A stretch of 64,000 nt of DNA from Granulicella aggregans (GCF_014203275.1 NZ_JACHIP010000001.1:248001-312000), one strand, 5' to 3'; counted from the first letter of the stretch, positions 1 to 8,288 are shown. The notes: generated from the sequence alone by a model not told the origin. Numbers and translations: made by a program.

Positions 1-72
1 GCCACGAAGATCAAATCCCACTTCGCCGAAGATGCCGCAGAATCAACGCCCTCCCTCGTCCAAATCTCCTAA
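1..72 (+). CDS. C-terminal end of an upstream gene (partial)
   Basis: Frame 1 is open from the first base to a TAA at 70-72 and reads as 23 residues with a charged, ordinary protein tail (start ATKIKSHFAED). C-rich third positions match the neighbouring genes. The fragment is too short to assign a family. It lies 54 bases upstream of the glycosyltransferase on the same strand. It could be a chance open frame. Confidence 0.4.
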   Translation, partial: ATKIKSHFAEDAAESTPSLVQIS

Positions 73-126
73 CTCCGAATCATCCTACCGGAACGAATTC
101 TCAAATCAGGACGTATCCTCCTCCAC

Positions 127-1734
127 ATGGCCACCACAGTCGTCCGTCCCGCCGACCCCACCCTCCGCGCTGCCCTGCGCCTGGCCCTCCTCTTCGCCGC
201 CATCAAGCTCGCGATCCACGTAGCCGCCAACCTATGGGAGGCCCACATCGGCTACGGCTACTTCCGCGACGAGTTCTACTACATCGCCTGCGGCCGCCAT
301 CTCGACTTCGGCTACGTCGACCACGGCCCCATCGTCGCCCTCCAGGCCCGCGCCTCGGAGCTCCTCTTTGGCCGCTCCCTGGCCGGCTTGCGTTTCCTCT
401 CCGCATTAGCCGGAGCTGCCCGCGTCTTCCTCACCGGCATGCTCGTCTGGGCCCTCGGAGGCCGCCGGCCCGCGCAAGGCCTCGCGATGCTCGGCGTCCT
501 GCTCGTCCCGCAGTACCTCGGCACCGACAGCTTCCTCTCCATGAACTCCTGCGAGTCCATGTTCTGGATGACCTGCCTCCTCGCCCTCATCCTGATCCTC
601 AAGAACGAAGCCGACGCCAGTTCGCAAAAGTTCTGGCTGCTCTTCGGCATCTCCGGCGGCATCGGCGTCCTCAACAAGCCCTCGATGACCTTCTTCCTCA
701 TCGCCCTCCTGATCGCCCTCCTCCTCACCCCGCAGCGCCGAATCCTCTTCACCAAGTGGGCCGCCATCGGCACCGCCGTCCTCATCCTCATCGCCCTTCC
801 CAACCTTCTCTGGCAGATCCACAATCACTGGCCCACCCTCGAGTTCCTCCGCAACGGCCAGCTCGGCAACAAGTCCATCAAGCTCTCCCCCATCGCCTTC
901 ACCCTCAAGCAAGTCCTCAACATGGGCCCATTCCTGGCCTTCATCTGGGTGCCTGGATTGATTCGCCTCCTTCGCCGCAAAGAAGCCCGCTGGCTCGGCA
1001 TTACCTTCGTCCTCTTCTTCGTCATCATGATGCTCGAGCACGCCAAGGACTACTACGTCTCGCCCATCTACCCCATCCTCTTCGCCGCCGGCGGTATCGC
1101 CTGGGAGACACAGTTCGCCGCTCGTAAATGGGTAAGACAAGACCGCGCCATCGCCTTCCCCATCTACGCCACCATCCTCATCCTCGGAGCCATCTTCATC
1201 CTCCCGCTCGCACTTCCGCTCATGCCGCCGGCGCAGTGGCTTGCCTACACCCACGCCACCGGCCTCGACCACATCAGCAGCAACTCCGAGCGATTCTCCA
1301 GCGGCCCGCTCCCGCAGTTCTACGCCGACCGCTTCGGCTGGCAGGAAGAGGTCGACCAGATCCAGCACGTCTTCGACTCGCTCCCTCCCGAGCAGCAGAA
1401 GATCACCGGCATCGTCGCCGAAAACTACGGCGAAGCCGGTGCCGTCGACTTCCTCGGCCACAATCTCCCGCCCGCCCTCTCCGGCCAGAACAACTACTTC
1501 CTCTGGGGCCCGCACGGCTACAACGGCGACTCGATCATCCTCGTCGAGCGCACCAACCGCGAACACCTTCTGAACTTCTTCGACCACGTCGAGGTCGTCG
1601 GCCACATGGGCACGACCTACTCCATGCCCTTCGAACACAAGCCGATCTTCCTCTGCACCGGCCGCAAGCTCGACGCCGACGGCCACAGGTTCAGCCTCCT
1701 CGAACAATGGCCCTCCAAGAAGGACTATTTCTAG
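127..1734 (+). CDS. GT39-type membrane glycosyltransferase (PMT/ArnT-like)
   Basis: The 535-residue protein is an integral membrane glycosyltransferase of the PMT/ArnT (GT39, GT-C fold) type, which transfers sugar from a polyprenyl-phosphate donor on the outer face of the inner membrane. After an N-terminal membrane helix comes a first outside loop with the motif RDEFYYI (about residues 47-53), where D48/E49 match the acidic pair expected in the catalytic loop, then DHGP at 65-68. About ten hydrophobic segments follow up to residue 380, then a soluble C-terminal domain of about 140 residues. No Shine-Dalgarno is visible before the ATG; instead TATCCT at 114-119 lies 7 bases upstream, compatible with a leaderless mRNA. 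Acceptor and exact sugar cannot be read from sequence. Confidence 0.85.
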   Translation: MATTVVRPADPTLRAALRLALLFAAIKLAIHVAANLWEAHIGYGYFRDEFYYIACGRHLDFGYVDHGPIVALQARASELLFGRSLAGLRFLSALAGAARVFLTGMLVWALGGRRPAQGLAMLGVLLVPQYLGTDSFLSMNSCESMFWMTCLLALILILKNEADASSQKFWLLFGISGGIGVLNKPSMTFFLIALLIALLLTPQRRILFTKWAAIGTAVLILIALPNLLWQIHNHWPTLEFLRNGQLGNKSIKLSPIAFTLKQVLNMGPFLAFIWVPGLIRLLRRKEARWLGITFVLFFVIMMLEHAKDYYVSPIYPILFAAGGIAWETQFAARKWVRQDRAIAFPIYATILILGAIFILPLALPLMPPAQWLAYTHATGLDHISSNSERFSSGPLPQFYADRFGWQEEVDQIQHVFDSLPPEQQKITGIVAENYGEAGAVDFLGHNLPPALSGQNNYFLWGPHGYNGDSIILVERTNREHLLNFFDHVEVVGHMGTTYSMPFEHKPIFLCTGRKLDADGHRFSLLEQWPSKKDYF

Positions 1735-1770
1735 GCTTCTTTTGCTTGTTCGTCAGCCGCCTTTTGGTTT

Positions 1771-1796
1771 GTCATTCCCGAAGGGAATCTGCGTTT
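1771..1796 (+). repeat. dispersed repeat family A, copy 1
   Basis: A 26-base element beginning GTCATTCCCGAAGGGAATCT with an internal palindrome (ATTCCC/GGGAAT). The same unit recurs at 1921-1946 (inverted), 10375-10400 and 27953-27975. Confidence 0.85.
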
Positions 1797-1920
1797 CGCA
1801 GGTTTACCCTCCCCCATACTTTCGTGCAAAATATTCAAACGTTGGGAGTTAGCCTCTAATAGCGAGTTAGTTAACAGTGAAATCGGCACTTTTATTTGAT
1901 CGATGGTGGAGCATGCGAGC

Positions 1921-1946
1921 AAACGCAGATTCCCTTCGGGAATGAC
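1921..1946 (-). repeat. dispersed repeat family A, copy 2 (inverted)
   Basis: This is the exact reverse complement of copy 1 over 26 bases, so copies 1 and 2 form a large inverted repeat spanning 1771-1946. Confidence 0.85.
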
Positions 1947-1994
1947 AAAGGGTAGGGTGCCAGCGGGGGAGCGGTGGCGAGGGGAAATCCTTAT

Positions 1995-2035
1995 GTGCCC
2001 CATTCATCGCGCCTTTGTCTCTCGCGATGAGTGGG
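1995..2035 (+). repeat. hairpin repeat family B, copy 1 (left flank of brnTA)
   Basis: A 41-base palindromic element: GTGCCCCATTCATCGCG, a short loop, then CGCGATGAGTGGG. It ends 5 bases before the brnA stop codon and matches the copy at 2612-2652 at 39 of 41 positions in the same orientation. Confidence 0.9.
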
Positions 2036-2040
2036 AACCG

Positions 2041-2313
2041 CTACTTCTGAGCGTCCACATACGCCCGTAGCACAGCGTTCATCCGAGTCAGGTGGCCCTT
2101 GCCGTTTGCCCTGAACCACTCCACCACATCGCTATCCAGGCGAAGATGAACGGATGTCTTCACGCGCGGCATCACCACCCGAGCCTTGCTCCAGAACTCC
2201 GCTCCCAGCGACTCCGCCTCCGGAGCCTTCGCGCTCGTCTTATCCGCGCCGCTCGACCGCAGCCTTTTAATCTGCGTTGCCGAATGTCGCACGATGGTAG
2301 ACCTCTCTTTCAT
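2041..2313 (-). CDS. brnA: BrnA-type antitoxin
   Basis: The 90-residue protein resembles the BrnA antitoxin family: a variable N-terminal half that would wrap the toxin, then a C-terminal DNA-binding half (RVKTSVHLRLDSDVVEWF, about residues 50-67) of ribbon-helix-helix character. Known BrnA proteins neutralise BrnT and repress their own promoter. The start lies inside the 3' end of brnT (47-base overlap), and toxin-first order is the family norm. The start ATG at 2313 is favoured because the whole N-terminal segment is family-like. Direct repeats of family B bracket the pair. Confidence 0.85.
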   Translation of the reverse strand: MKERSTIVRHSATQIKRLRSSGADKTSAKAPEAESLGAEFWSKARVVMPRVKTSVHLRLDSDVVEWFRANGKGHLTRMNAVLRAYVDAQK

Positions 2314-2560
2314 CTCTGCTCGCTTTCTGTGCGCTGATCATGCGGATCACGTCTTCACCGCGCCACGTGTAGACGACCCGGTACACCTCTTCATCGATCC
2401 TTCCGAGAGCAATCCATCGCACCTCGCCGTAATCTTCCCGGTCGTCGATGCGCTCCAGCATCTCGTTCTCGAAGACGGCTGCAGCCGTGAGAAACGAGAC
2501 CAGATGCTTCTTCAGATTGGCGTTGGCCTTTCGCTCATCCCACTCGAATGCGAGGTCCAC
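2267..2560 (-). CDS. brnT: BrnT-type ribonuclease toxin
   Basis: The 97-residue protein matches BrnT, a RelE-fold ribonuclease toxin. It opens with the family signature FEWDERKANANLKKHLVSF (residues 5-23), and ends with the conserved ISAQKASRDERE segment carrying basic residues of the active face. The start is GTG at 2560 with only a weak ribosome site. The brnA start lies within its last 16 codons, so expression is likely coupled. BrnT of other bacteria cleaves mRNA under stress; activity here is inferred. Confidence 0.87.
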   Translation of the reverse strand: MDLAFEWDERKANANLKKHLVSFLTAAAVFENEMLERIDDREDYGEVRWIALGRIDEEVYRVVYTWRGEDVIRMISAQKASRDEREVYHRATFGNAD

Positions 2561-2578
2561 GCGTCACCGTTCATTCAA

Positions 2579-2609
2579 ATAATACACAAACGTGTACACG
2601 TTGCGACAA
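2579..2609 (-). promoter_or_regulatory. brnTA promoter with palindromic operator candidate
   Basis: On the minus strand TTGTCG (2609-2604) and TATTAT (2584-2579) can serve as -35 and -10 boxes with a 19-base spacer. The spacer contains a perfect 14-base palindrome, AACGTGTACACGTT, at 2589-2602. Position between the boxes and palindromic form fit an autoregulatory site for a ribbon-helix-helix antitoxin. This is inference; the true BrnA site was not tested. Confidence 0.5.
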
Positions 2610-2611
2610 CG

Positions 2612-2652
2612 GTGCCCCATTCATCGCGCCTTTGCCTCTCGCGATGAGTAGG
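2612..2652 (+). repeat. hairpin repeat family B, copy 2 (right flank of brnTA)
   Basis: This direct repeat of the copy at 1995-2035 differs at two positions. It begins 3 bases outside the putative -35 box of brnT, so the two copies exactly bracket the toxin-antitoxin transcription unit. Confidence 0.9.
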
Positions 2653-2815
2653 CATTTGCGCAAATCACGGCCGCTCATGATCGGCGGCTTCATGGCAACC
2701 CACCGCCCCACATCGAATGTCTAGTCGGATACGGCGATCGTGCATGCCCTTTCTTCCAGTCGTCTCAGCAGCTAATCTGTACTCTTGAGTTCGTACTCGG
2801 AAATGAAGGTCGATC

Positions 2816-3691
2816 ATGAATTACCGCCAGAAAACGCTAATCGGACTGCTCAGCGCCTTCGGTGGCCACCTACCTAGCACGGACTTCCAGAAATATCTGT
2901 TCCTGTTCACGCAGGAGTTCCAGCAAGAACCTGACTTTGAATTCGTGCCCTACAGATTCGGCGGTTTTTCATTCCAGTCCTACGCAGACAAGCGCCGCCT
3001 TGTCGAGATTGGAGCGTTGGAAGACACCGAAGATTGGCGACTACAGGACGGGTTTCTCACCGAAGGGCTATTCGGCGGGTCAGCCTTTGATCGTTGCTAC
3101 GTCAAATACTCCCATCTGAGTGGCGCTAGGCTGATGCAGGAAGTTTACCGGCGCTATCCCTATTACGCGATCAATAGCGAACGCGCCGCGAAGATCATGA
3201 ACACTCACGAAGTCAACGCAATTACGGCTGCTCGCCCCGCCGCCGTCGCCCCCTGTTTCTTTACGATCGGCTACGAAGGGTCTTCTCTTGAGGGTTACCT
3301 GAATCGTTTGATCAAGAACAATGTCAAGACGCTCGTAGATGTGCGCCGCAATCCCCTTAGCCGAAAATATGGCTTCTCTAAAAAGACGCTTTCCGAAACT
3401 GCCAAGAAGCTCGGAATCGGCTATGTGCATATTCCGGAGCTTGGCATCGCTTCTGACAGACGGCAGGATTTGATTGTCCAAGCCGATTATGATCGGCTAT
3501 TCGATTCCTACGAAAAGCTTGAGTTGAGGCAAAATGGAAGAGCTTTACAAAGCTTGTTCGAGATATTCCTAAAAAACAAGCGAGTTGCGATTACATGTTT
3601 TGAGGAAGCTGTCTGCATGTGTCATCGAGGACGCGTCGCAAAAGCATTGTCTGCACTTCCGGATTGGGATTACGATATCCGTCATATCTGA
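2816..3691 (+). CDS. DUF488 domain protein with N-terminal winged-helix-like region
   Basis: The 291-residue protein has two parts. Residues 1-120 (QKYLFLFT at 26-33, then VPYRFGGFSFQSY) resemble YwgA/Panacea-like winged-helix modules. Residues 147-291 are a DUF488 domain with its hallmarks: TIGYEG at 150-155, DVRRNPLSR at 175-183, GIGYVHIPELG and a cysteine cluster CFEE...CMCHR at 261-271. The biochemical role of DUF488 is not established. Base composition is clearly AT-richer than neighbours on either side. The next gene starts 24 bases downstream, and a toxin-antitoxin pair lies just upstream, so an acquired defence or stress cassette is possible but unproven. Confidence 0.8.
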   Translation: MNYRQKTLIGLLSAFGGHLPSTDFQKYLFLFTQEFQQEPDFEFVPYRFGGFSFQSYADKRRLVEIGALEDTEDWRLQDGFLTEGLFGGSAFDRCYVKYSHLSGARLMQEVYRRYPYYAINSERAAKIMNTHEVNAITAARPAAVAPCFFTIGYEGSSLEGYLNRLIKNNVKTLVDVRRNPLSRKYGFSKKTLSETAKKLGIGYVHIPELGIASDRRQDLIVQADYDRLFDSYEKLELRQNGRALQSLFEIFLKNKRVAITCFEEAVCMCHRGRVAKALSALPDWDYDIRHI

Positions 3692-3714
3692 GGCCGTATA
3701 AAGAGCATGCCAAA

Positions 3715-4524
3715 GTGAAAGTCCTGATCGCCGTCAAAACCTATCCGACGATTTCGGAGAAATATACGGAACTGGCCTGCACAGCCGGCTTTCGTGAGGA
3801 TGGCTCGTGGATCCGGCTCTATCCCATTCCTTTCCGCCTACTCGACGAAGAGCAGCAGTACAAGAAATATCAGTGGGTCGAGGTAGACATTGCTCGCAAC
3901 AAGGGAGACCAGCGACCCGAAAGTCACCGTGTTCTCAAGACAAGCGGCATAAAGCTACTTGATGAAGTTGGCACCGAGCGTCAATGGGCGGATCGCCGAA
4001 AGCTGGTTCTTGGCAACCAGAAGATCTACACAAACCTGAAAGAGATCATCGATCAGGCGCACGACAACAAGATCTCGCTTGCAGTGTTTAGGCCGTCGGC
4101 GGTCTTGGAGTTCGTCGCAGAAGCTGCGGAACCCGAGTGGCCGCGCGATAAGATCACTGGAATTCTCAACGGCTTGAAGCAGGGTCACCTTTTCGAAGAT
4201 CAAAACCTCGACGATTTCAGGATCATGCCGAAGCTGCCATACAAATTCTCGTATCGCTTCAAAGACGACGCTGGCGTAGAGAGCAAACTGATGATCGAGG
4301 ATTGGGAAATTGGCCAGCTGTATTGGAATTGCGAAAAACTCTATGGGAAAAATCAGGCCGTCCAAAAGGTGCGCCAGAAATACATGGACGATTTTGTCAA
4401 GACCAAAGATCTATACCTATTCCTTGGCACAACCTACGAATGGCACGTACGTAAGGCAAGAAATCCTTTCGTTATCATCGGCACATTTCACCCGCCGCAC
4501 ATGACTCAGGAAAGCTTGTTTTAG
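3715..4524 (+). CDS. conserved protein of unknown function, partner of the DUF488 gene
   Basis: The 269-residue soluble protein is not assigned to a named family. It begins V/MKVLIAVKTYPTISEKYTEL, with ELACTAGFREDGSWIRLYP following, a pattern that suggests a nucleic-acid-associated or enzyme-like beta fold; the C-terminus (LYLFLGTTYEWHVRKARNPF) looks like a strand-turn-helix end. The GTG at 3715 is chosen as start because the family-like sequence begins there, a purine-rich AAAGAG lies 10 bases upstream, and earlier in-frame starts lie inside the DUF488 gene. It follows that gene after 23 bases and shares its AT-richer composition, so the two are likely one operon. Confidence 0.75.
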   Translation: MKVLIAVKTYPTISEKYTELACTAGFREDGSWIRLYPIPFRLLDEEQQYKKYQWVEVDIARNKGDQRPESHRVLKTSGIKLLDEVGTERQWADRRKLVLGNQKIYTNLKEIIDQAHDNKISLAVFRPSAVLEFVAEAAEPEWPRDKITGILNGLKQGHLFEDQNLDDFRIMPKLPYKFSYRFKDDAGVESKLMIEDWEIGQLYWNCEKLYGKNQAVQKVRQKYMDDFVKTKDLYLFLGTTYEWHVRKARNPFVIIGTFHPPHMTQESLF

Positions 4525-4566
4525 ATTTTCGCCCGTACTTCTTGTGCTACCCTCCACACAACCCAC

Positions 4567-5931
4567 ATGCCCCAGTCACCCTCCGACCACGAGCTCCCGC
4601 GCGTCCTCAACGCCTCCCACGCCACCTCCATCGTGGTCGGCATCATCATCGGCAGCGGCATCTTCCTCGTCCCCCGAGAGATGATGGCAGCCGTCGGCTC
4701 CTCCGGCATGGTCTACGCCGTCTGGATCGTCGGCGGGCTGCTCTCGCTCTTCGGCGCCATGACCTACGCCGAGATCGCCGCCGCCCGCCCGCTCTACGGC
4801 GGCGAGTACGCCTTCATCAAGGCCGCATACGGCGACCTCATGGGCTTCCTCTATATGTGGTCGTGGATCTCGATCGGCAAGCCCGCATCGCTGGCCACGA
4901 TCGTCGCCGGGCTCACGCGCGTGCTTGGCTCGTTCGAAGTCTTCAGCTTCTTCTCGCAGCCCGCCTTCGGCCCTCTGCTGTGGAGCCAGGTGGTCGGCAT
5001 CGGGGTCGTCTGGGCCATCACCTTGCTGAACATCCTCAGCACCCGGGAGTCCGCCAACGTCCAACTCGTCCTGACATGGCTGAAGGGTTTGTTGATCCTC
5101 GTCATCGCCGGATTCTGCTTCTTCGCCGTCGGCCATCACGGCGGATGGAGCAATTTTGCAACTTCGTTTACCGGCGCGAAAGGCGGCCTTACCGGCTTCA
5201 TGGTCGCGCTGATCGCCGCTCTGTGGGCCTACGACGGCTGGTCCGACGTGACCCAGATGGCTGGCGAGGTGAAGAACCCGCAACGGTCAATGCCGCTGGC
5301 GCTGGTTGGCGGAATCGCCATCGTCGGAGCGCTCTACATGCTGACCAACGCGGCGATCCAGTACGTCCTTCCCGCCACCGCGATCGCGCTCGCCGACCGG
5401 CCAACGGTCGACGCCATGCGCCTGGTCGCCGGTCACTGGGGAGCGGCGCTGGTCACCATCGGCATGTCCGTCAGTATGGCCGCGACCTTCGTCGGGTCGT
5501 CGCTTTCAGGAGCCCGGGTCACCTTCGCCGCCGCCCGCGACGGCCTCTTCTTCGAGGGCCTCGCCCACGTCAACCGGCGATTCAAGACGCCCGATACCTC
5601 GCTCATCCTTCAAGCGACGCTGACCTCGCTGCTGCTGCTGTTCATCGGAAGATTCCAGGCGCTCTTCTCGCTCGCCATCTTCGCGATGTGGCTCTTCTAT
5701 GGGCTGACCGTGTCGACGGTATTCGTCTTCCGCCGCCGCGATGACCCGGCTACCCGTCCGTTCAGCATGATTGGTTACCCGATTCTGCCGGCGATCTTCA
5801 TCCTGGCCGCCATCGGCATCGCGGTCTTCTCCATCTACAACGATCCGCGCAACTCCCTCATCGGCCTCGCGATCATCCTCTGCGGCATCCCGATCCACTA
5901 CGCACTCAGGAGCCGCTCGGCGACTCGTTAG
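4567..5931 (+). CDS. APC-superfamily amino acid permease
   Basis: The 454-residue inner-membrane transporter has about 12 hydrophobic segments. The first helix carries the glycine-rich substrate/ion motif GIIIGSGIFLVP (about residues 24-35), diagnostic of the amino acid-polyamine-organocation superfamily, and helix 6 has ALWAYDGWSDVTQMAGEVKNP. It resembles the LAT/SteT-like branch that imports or exchanges amino acids; the substrate cannot be named. No clear ribosome site precedes ATG 4567. Its TAG overlaps the stop codon of the convergent glgA gene. Confidence 0.88.
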   Translation: MPQSPSDHELPRVLNASHATSIVVGIIIGSGIFLVPREMMAAVGSSGMVYAVWIVGGLLSLFGAMTYAEIAAARPLYGGEYAFIKAAYGDLMGFLYMWSWISIGKPASLATIVAGLTRVLGSFEVFSFFSQPAFGPLLWSQVVGIGVVWAITLLNILSTRESANVQLVLTWLKGLLILVIAGFCFFAVGHHGGWSNFATSFTGAKGGLTGFMVALIAALWAYDGWSDVTQMAGEVKNPQRSMPLALVGGIAIVGALYMLTNAAIQYVLPATAIALADRPTVDAMRLVAGHWGAALVTIGMSVSMAATFVGSSLSGARVTFAAARDGLFFEGLAHVNRRFKTPDTSLILQATLTSLLLLFIGRFQALFSLAIFAMWLFYGLTVSTVFVFRRRDDPATRPFSMIGYPILPAIFILAAIGIAVFSIYNDPRNSLIGLAIILCGIPIHYALRSRSATR

Positions 5932-7376
5932 TTCCGGTTACTCACCGCCCGCTCGTACACCCGCACGTACTCCTTCGCCGGATGCTCCCAGCTGAAGTCC
6001 TGCGCCATCCCGCGCTGCATCATTCCAGTCCACTCTTCCTTGTTCAGGAAGGTCGCCAGCGCCCGTTTGATCGCGTCGAGCAGGTCCTCGGGGTCATATC
6101 CCCAGAACTTGAACCCATTCCCCTGCCCGCCATGCCGCTCGTCGATCGTGTCTTCGAGGCCGCCGGTTGCGCGAACCACCGGAACCGTCCCATAGCGCAG
6201 GCTGTACATCTGGTTCAGGCCACTCGGCTCATACCGCGAAGGCATCAGGAACATATCCGATCCCGCCTCGATCTTGTGCGCGATTACGTTGTCGTACTTC
6301 ACCTGCACGCGGACTTTGCCCGGGAAGCGGTTCGCCGTCTCCGTCAGCAGGCGTTCGTAGTACTCCTCGCCGTTGCCCAGGATGACGAGCACCATGTCCT
6401 CCTGCACCAGCCGATCCATGATGGCGACGATGAAGTCGAAGCCTTTCTGCGTAGCAAACCGCGACACCACGCCGATCACCGCCGTCGTCTCCGCAACGTC
6501 ATTCAACCCGAACGCATGCAGCAGGTCTTCACGGCACTTCTTCTTCCCTGCAAGATTTTCCGCCGTATAGTGCGCCGCAATGTTCGAGTCATGCGCCGGG
6601 TCCCACTCCGCGTAGTCCACGCCGTTCAAGATCCCGAACAGGTCCGCATTCCGGCGCTGCAGAATCCCCTCCAGCCCATTGCCAAACTCGGAAGTCTGAA
6701 TCTCCTCGGCGTACTTCCGGCTCACGGTGGTGATCGCGTCCGCATACAGCACCCCGCCCTTCAAAAAATTCACCGAGTCATAGGTCTCCAGCTTGTCGAA
6801 GGTGAACATGTCCCACGGCAGCAGCAGCAACTCCATCGTGCTCGGCGGAAACCAGCCTTGATAGCCGGCGTTGTGGATGCTCAAGACCGCAGGGACGCCC
6901 TTCATCACCGGATCGAAGAAGTAGGTCGACCTCAGCAGAACCGCGAGGATTGAAGTCTGCCAGTCATGCACATGGAAGACATCGGGAACGCCTAGAACCT
7001 TGGTTGCTTCGATGACCGCCCGGCTAAAAAGCCCAAACCGCTCCGCATTGTCGAGATAGTCGCCGCCTGGGGTCGCGTAGAAGCTCTCGCGGTCGAACAT
7101 CTCCGAGTTCGCGACGAAGTAAAGCTGCACGCCGTCGGTCACTCCGCCGTCCAGAATCTGCACAAACCGGTTGTAGTGCGGAAACGGAATCGTCACGCTC
7201 GGCAGCACCACCGGGCACTCCGGAGCCAGCTTCGCCACTTGCCGGTAGTAAGGGATAAAGACGCTGACCTTATGCCCCAGAGCCACCAATGCCTTCGGCA
7301 GAGCCGCGACCACGTCCGCCAATCCACCCGTCTTCGCCCAGGGTGCGCACTCCGATGCTGCAAACACGATATACAT
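5928..7376 (-). CDS. glgA: glycogen synthase (ADP-glucose type)
   Basis: The 482-residue GT5 enzyme elongates alpha-1,4-glucan from ADP-glucose in the cytoplasm. The N-terminal ADP-glucose motif KTGGL is at residues 15-19, FHVHDWQTS follows in the first Rossmann domain, and the C-terminal domain has SRFATQKGFD and the donor-site region PSRYEPSGLNQMYSLRYGT. Length is normal for bacterial GlgA. ATG at 7376 is preferred over 7385 because AGAGG at 7386-7390 is 9 bases from it but abuts the earlier ATG. It is divergent from rsmA and converges on the permease with overlapping stop codons. Confidence 0.95.
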   Translation of the reverse strand: MYIVFAASECAPWAKTGGLADVVAALPKALVALGHKVSVFIPYYRQVAKLAPECPVVLPSVTIPFPHYNRFVQILDGGVTDGVQLYFVANSEMFDRESFYATPGGDYLDNAERFGLFSRAVIEATKVLGVPDVFHVHDWQTSILAVLLRSTYFFDPVMKGVPAVLSIHNAGYQGWFPPSTMELLLLPWDMFTFDKLETYDSVNFLKGGVLYADAITTVSRKYAEEIQTSEFGNGLEGILQRRNADLFGILNGVDYAEWDPAHDSNIAAHYTAENLAGKKKCREDLLHAFGLNDVAETTAVIGVVSRFATQKGFDFIVAIMDRLVQEDMVLVILGNGEEYYERLLTETANRFPGKVRVQVKYDNVIAHKIEAGSDMFLMPSRYEPSGLNQMYSLRYGTVPVVRATGGLEDTIDERHGGQGNGFKFWGYDPEDLLDAIKRALATFLNKEEWTGMMQRGMAQDFSWEHPAKEYVRVYERAVSNRN

Positions 7377-7475
7377 GCACTTCATCCTCTACGCTTTCGC
7401 GCTGTCCTTCAACTCTGATGCAGCGCCGCTCAGCCCCGCCGCAATTGTTGGCGCCGGGCTACTCTATACACAGCA

Positions 7476-8288
7476 ATGTCCAACAAGCGCAAACCGAAAT
7501 TCGGCCAGAACTTTCTCGTCGACGACAACGCCCGCCACGCCATCGTAGACGCTCTGGGCGACATCTCCAACCGCACCGTCCTCGAGATCGGCCCCGGCCA
7601 CGGAGCCATCACCTCGCTGCTCGCCCCGCGCGCCCAGCGCCTCATCGCCCTTGAGCTAGACCACTCCCTCGCCGCCGAACTTACGTTCAAATTCCGCGAC
7701 CAGCCTAACGTCACCATCGTCCAGGGCGACGTTCTCGAGACTGATCTCGCGGCTCTGATCCCTGAAGGCACCACGGCGGATGTGATCGGCAATCTGCCCT
7801 ACTACATCACCTCGGACATCCTCCTGCAGCTCTTCGCCGCCGGCCGCGCCGGCTTGCTCAACCGCGCCGTCCTGATGATGCAACGCGAGGTCGCCGACCG
7901 CCTCTCCGCCTCTCCCGGCGTGAAGGAGTACGGCCTGCTCGCCGCCACAACGCAGGTCAACGCCGAGGTCGACAACCTCTTTACTCTTCCGCCCTCGGCC
8001 TTCAATCCGCCACCGGACGTCTTTTCCACCGTCCTCCGGCTGCACTTCGCCCCGCGTTTCGAAGAGTTGCAGGTCGACCCCGCCGGATTCGACAGCTTCC
8101 TGAAACAGATCTTCGCCCAGAAGCGAAAAACTCTGCATAACAACCTCCGCGCCGCCAGTTACGACCCCGAGACCCTCGCCGCCGCCTGGCCTGCAGAGAT
8201 CCCTCCACAGGCCCGAGCCGAATCGCTCGCCCTCGAACCGCTAGCGGCCCTCTACCGCGCGCTCGCCCAGCACCCACGCGGTCTGTAG
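7476..8288 (+). CDS. rsmA: 16S rRNA (A1518/A1519-N6) dimethyltransferase
   Basis: The 270-residue KsgA/RsmA protein dimethylates two adjacent adenosines in helix 45 of 16S rRNA during 30S maturation. It shows FGQNFLVD at residues 9-16, the SAM-binding EIGPGHGAIT at 37-46, acidic L60-D62 and the catalytic motif IV NLPYYI at 106-111, followed by the usual C-terminal helical domain. No Shine-Dalgarno is visible; TATACA at 7465-7470 lies only 5 bases before the ATG, so the message may be leaderless. ssb follows after 44 bases. Confidence 0.95.
   Translation: MSNKRKPKFGQNFLVDDNARHAIVDALGDISNRTVLEIGPGHGAITSLLAPRAQRLIALELDHSLAAELTFKFRDQPNVTIVQGDVLETDLAALIPEGTTADVIGNLPYYITSDILLQLFAAGRAGLLNRAVLMMQREVADRLSASPGVKEYGLLAATTQVNAEVDNLFTLPPSAFNPPPDVFSTVLRLHFAPRFEELQVDPAGFDSFLKQIFAQKRKTLHNNLRAASYDPETLAAAWPAEIPPQARAESLALEPLAALYRALAQHPRGL

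Larger units (their letters stand above)
1735..1994. other. intergenic stretch holding an inverted pair of repeats
   Basis: Between the glycosyltransferase stop and the first hairpin repeat there is no credible gene. The stretch holds two oppositely oriented copies of a 26-base repeat (family A) with an AT-richer core of about 124 bases between them. Confidence 0.6.

Noticed and set aside
406..1707. Long minus-strand open frame (433 residues) opposite the glycosyltransferase
   Set aside because: Its composition is Glu/Gly/Val-rich low complexity caused by the GC-rich antisense frame; the plus-strand protein has clear membrane helices and family motifs.
4542..5744. 400-residue plus-strand frame within the permease region
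   Set aside because: Extremely arginine-rich and without motifs; it is a shifted frame of the permease gene.
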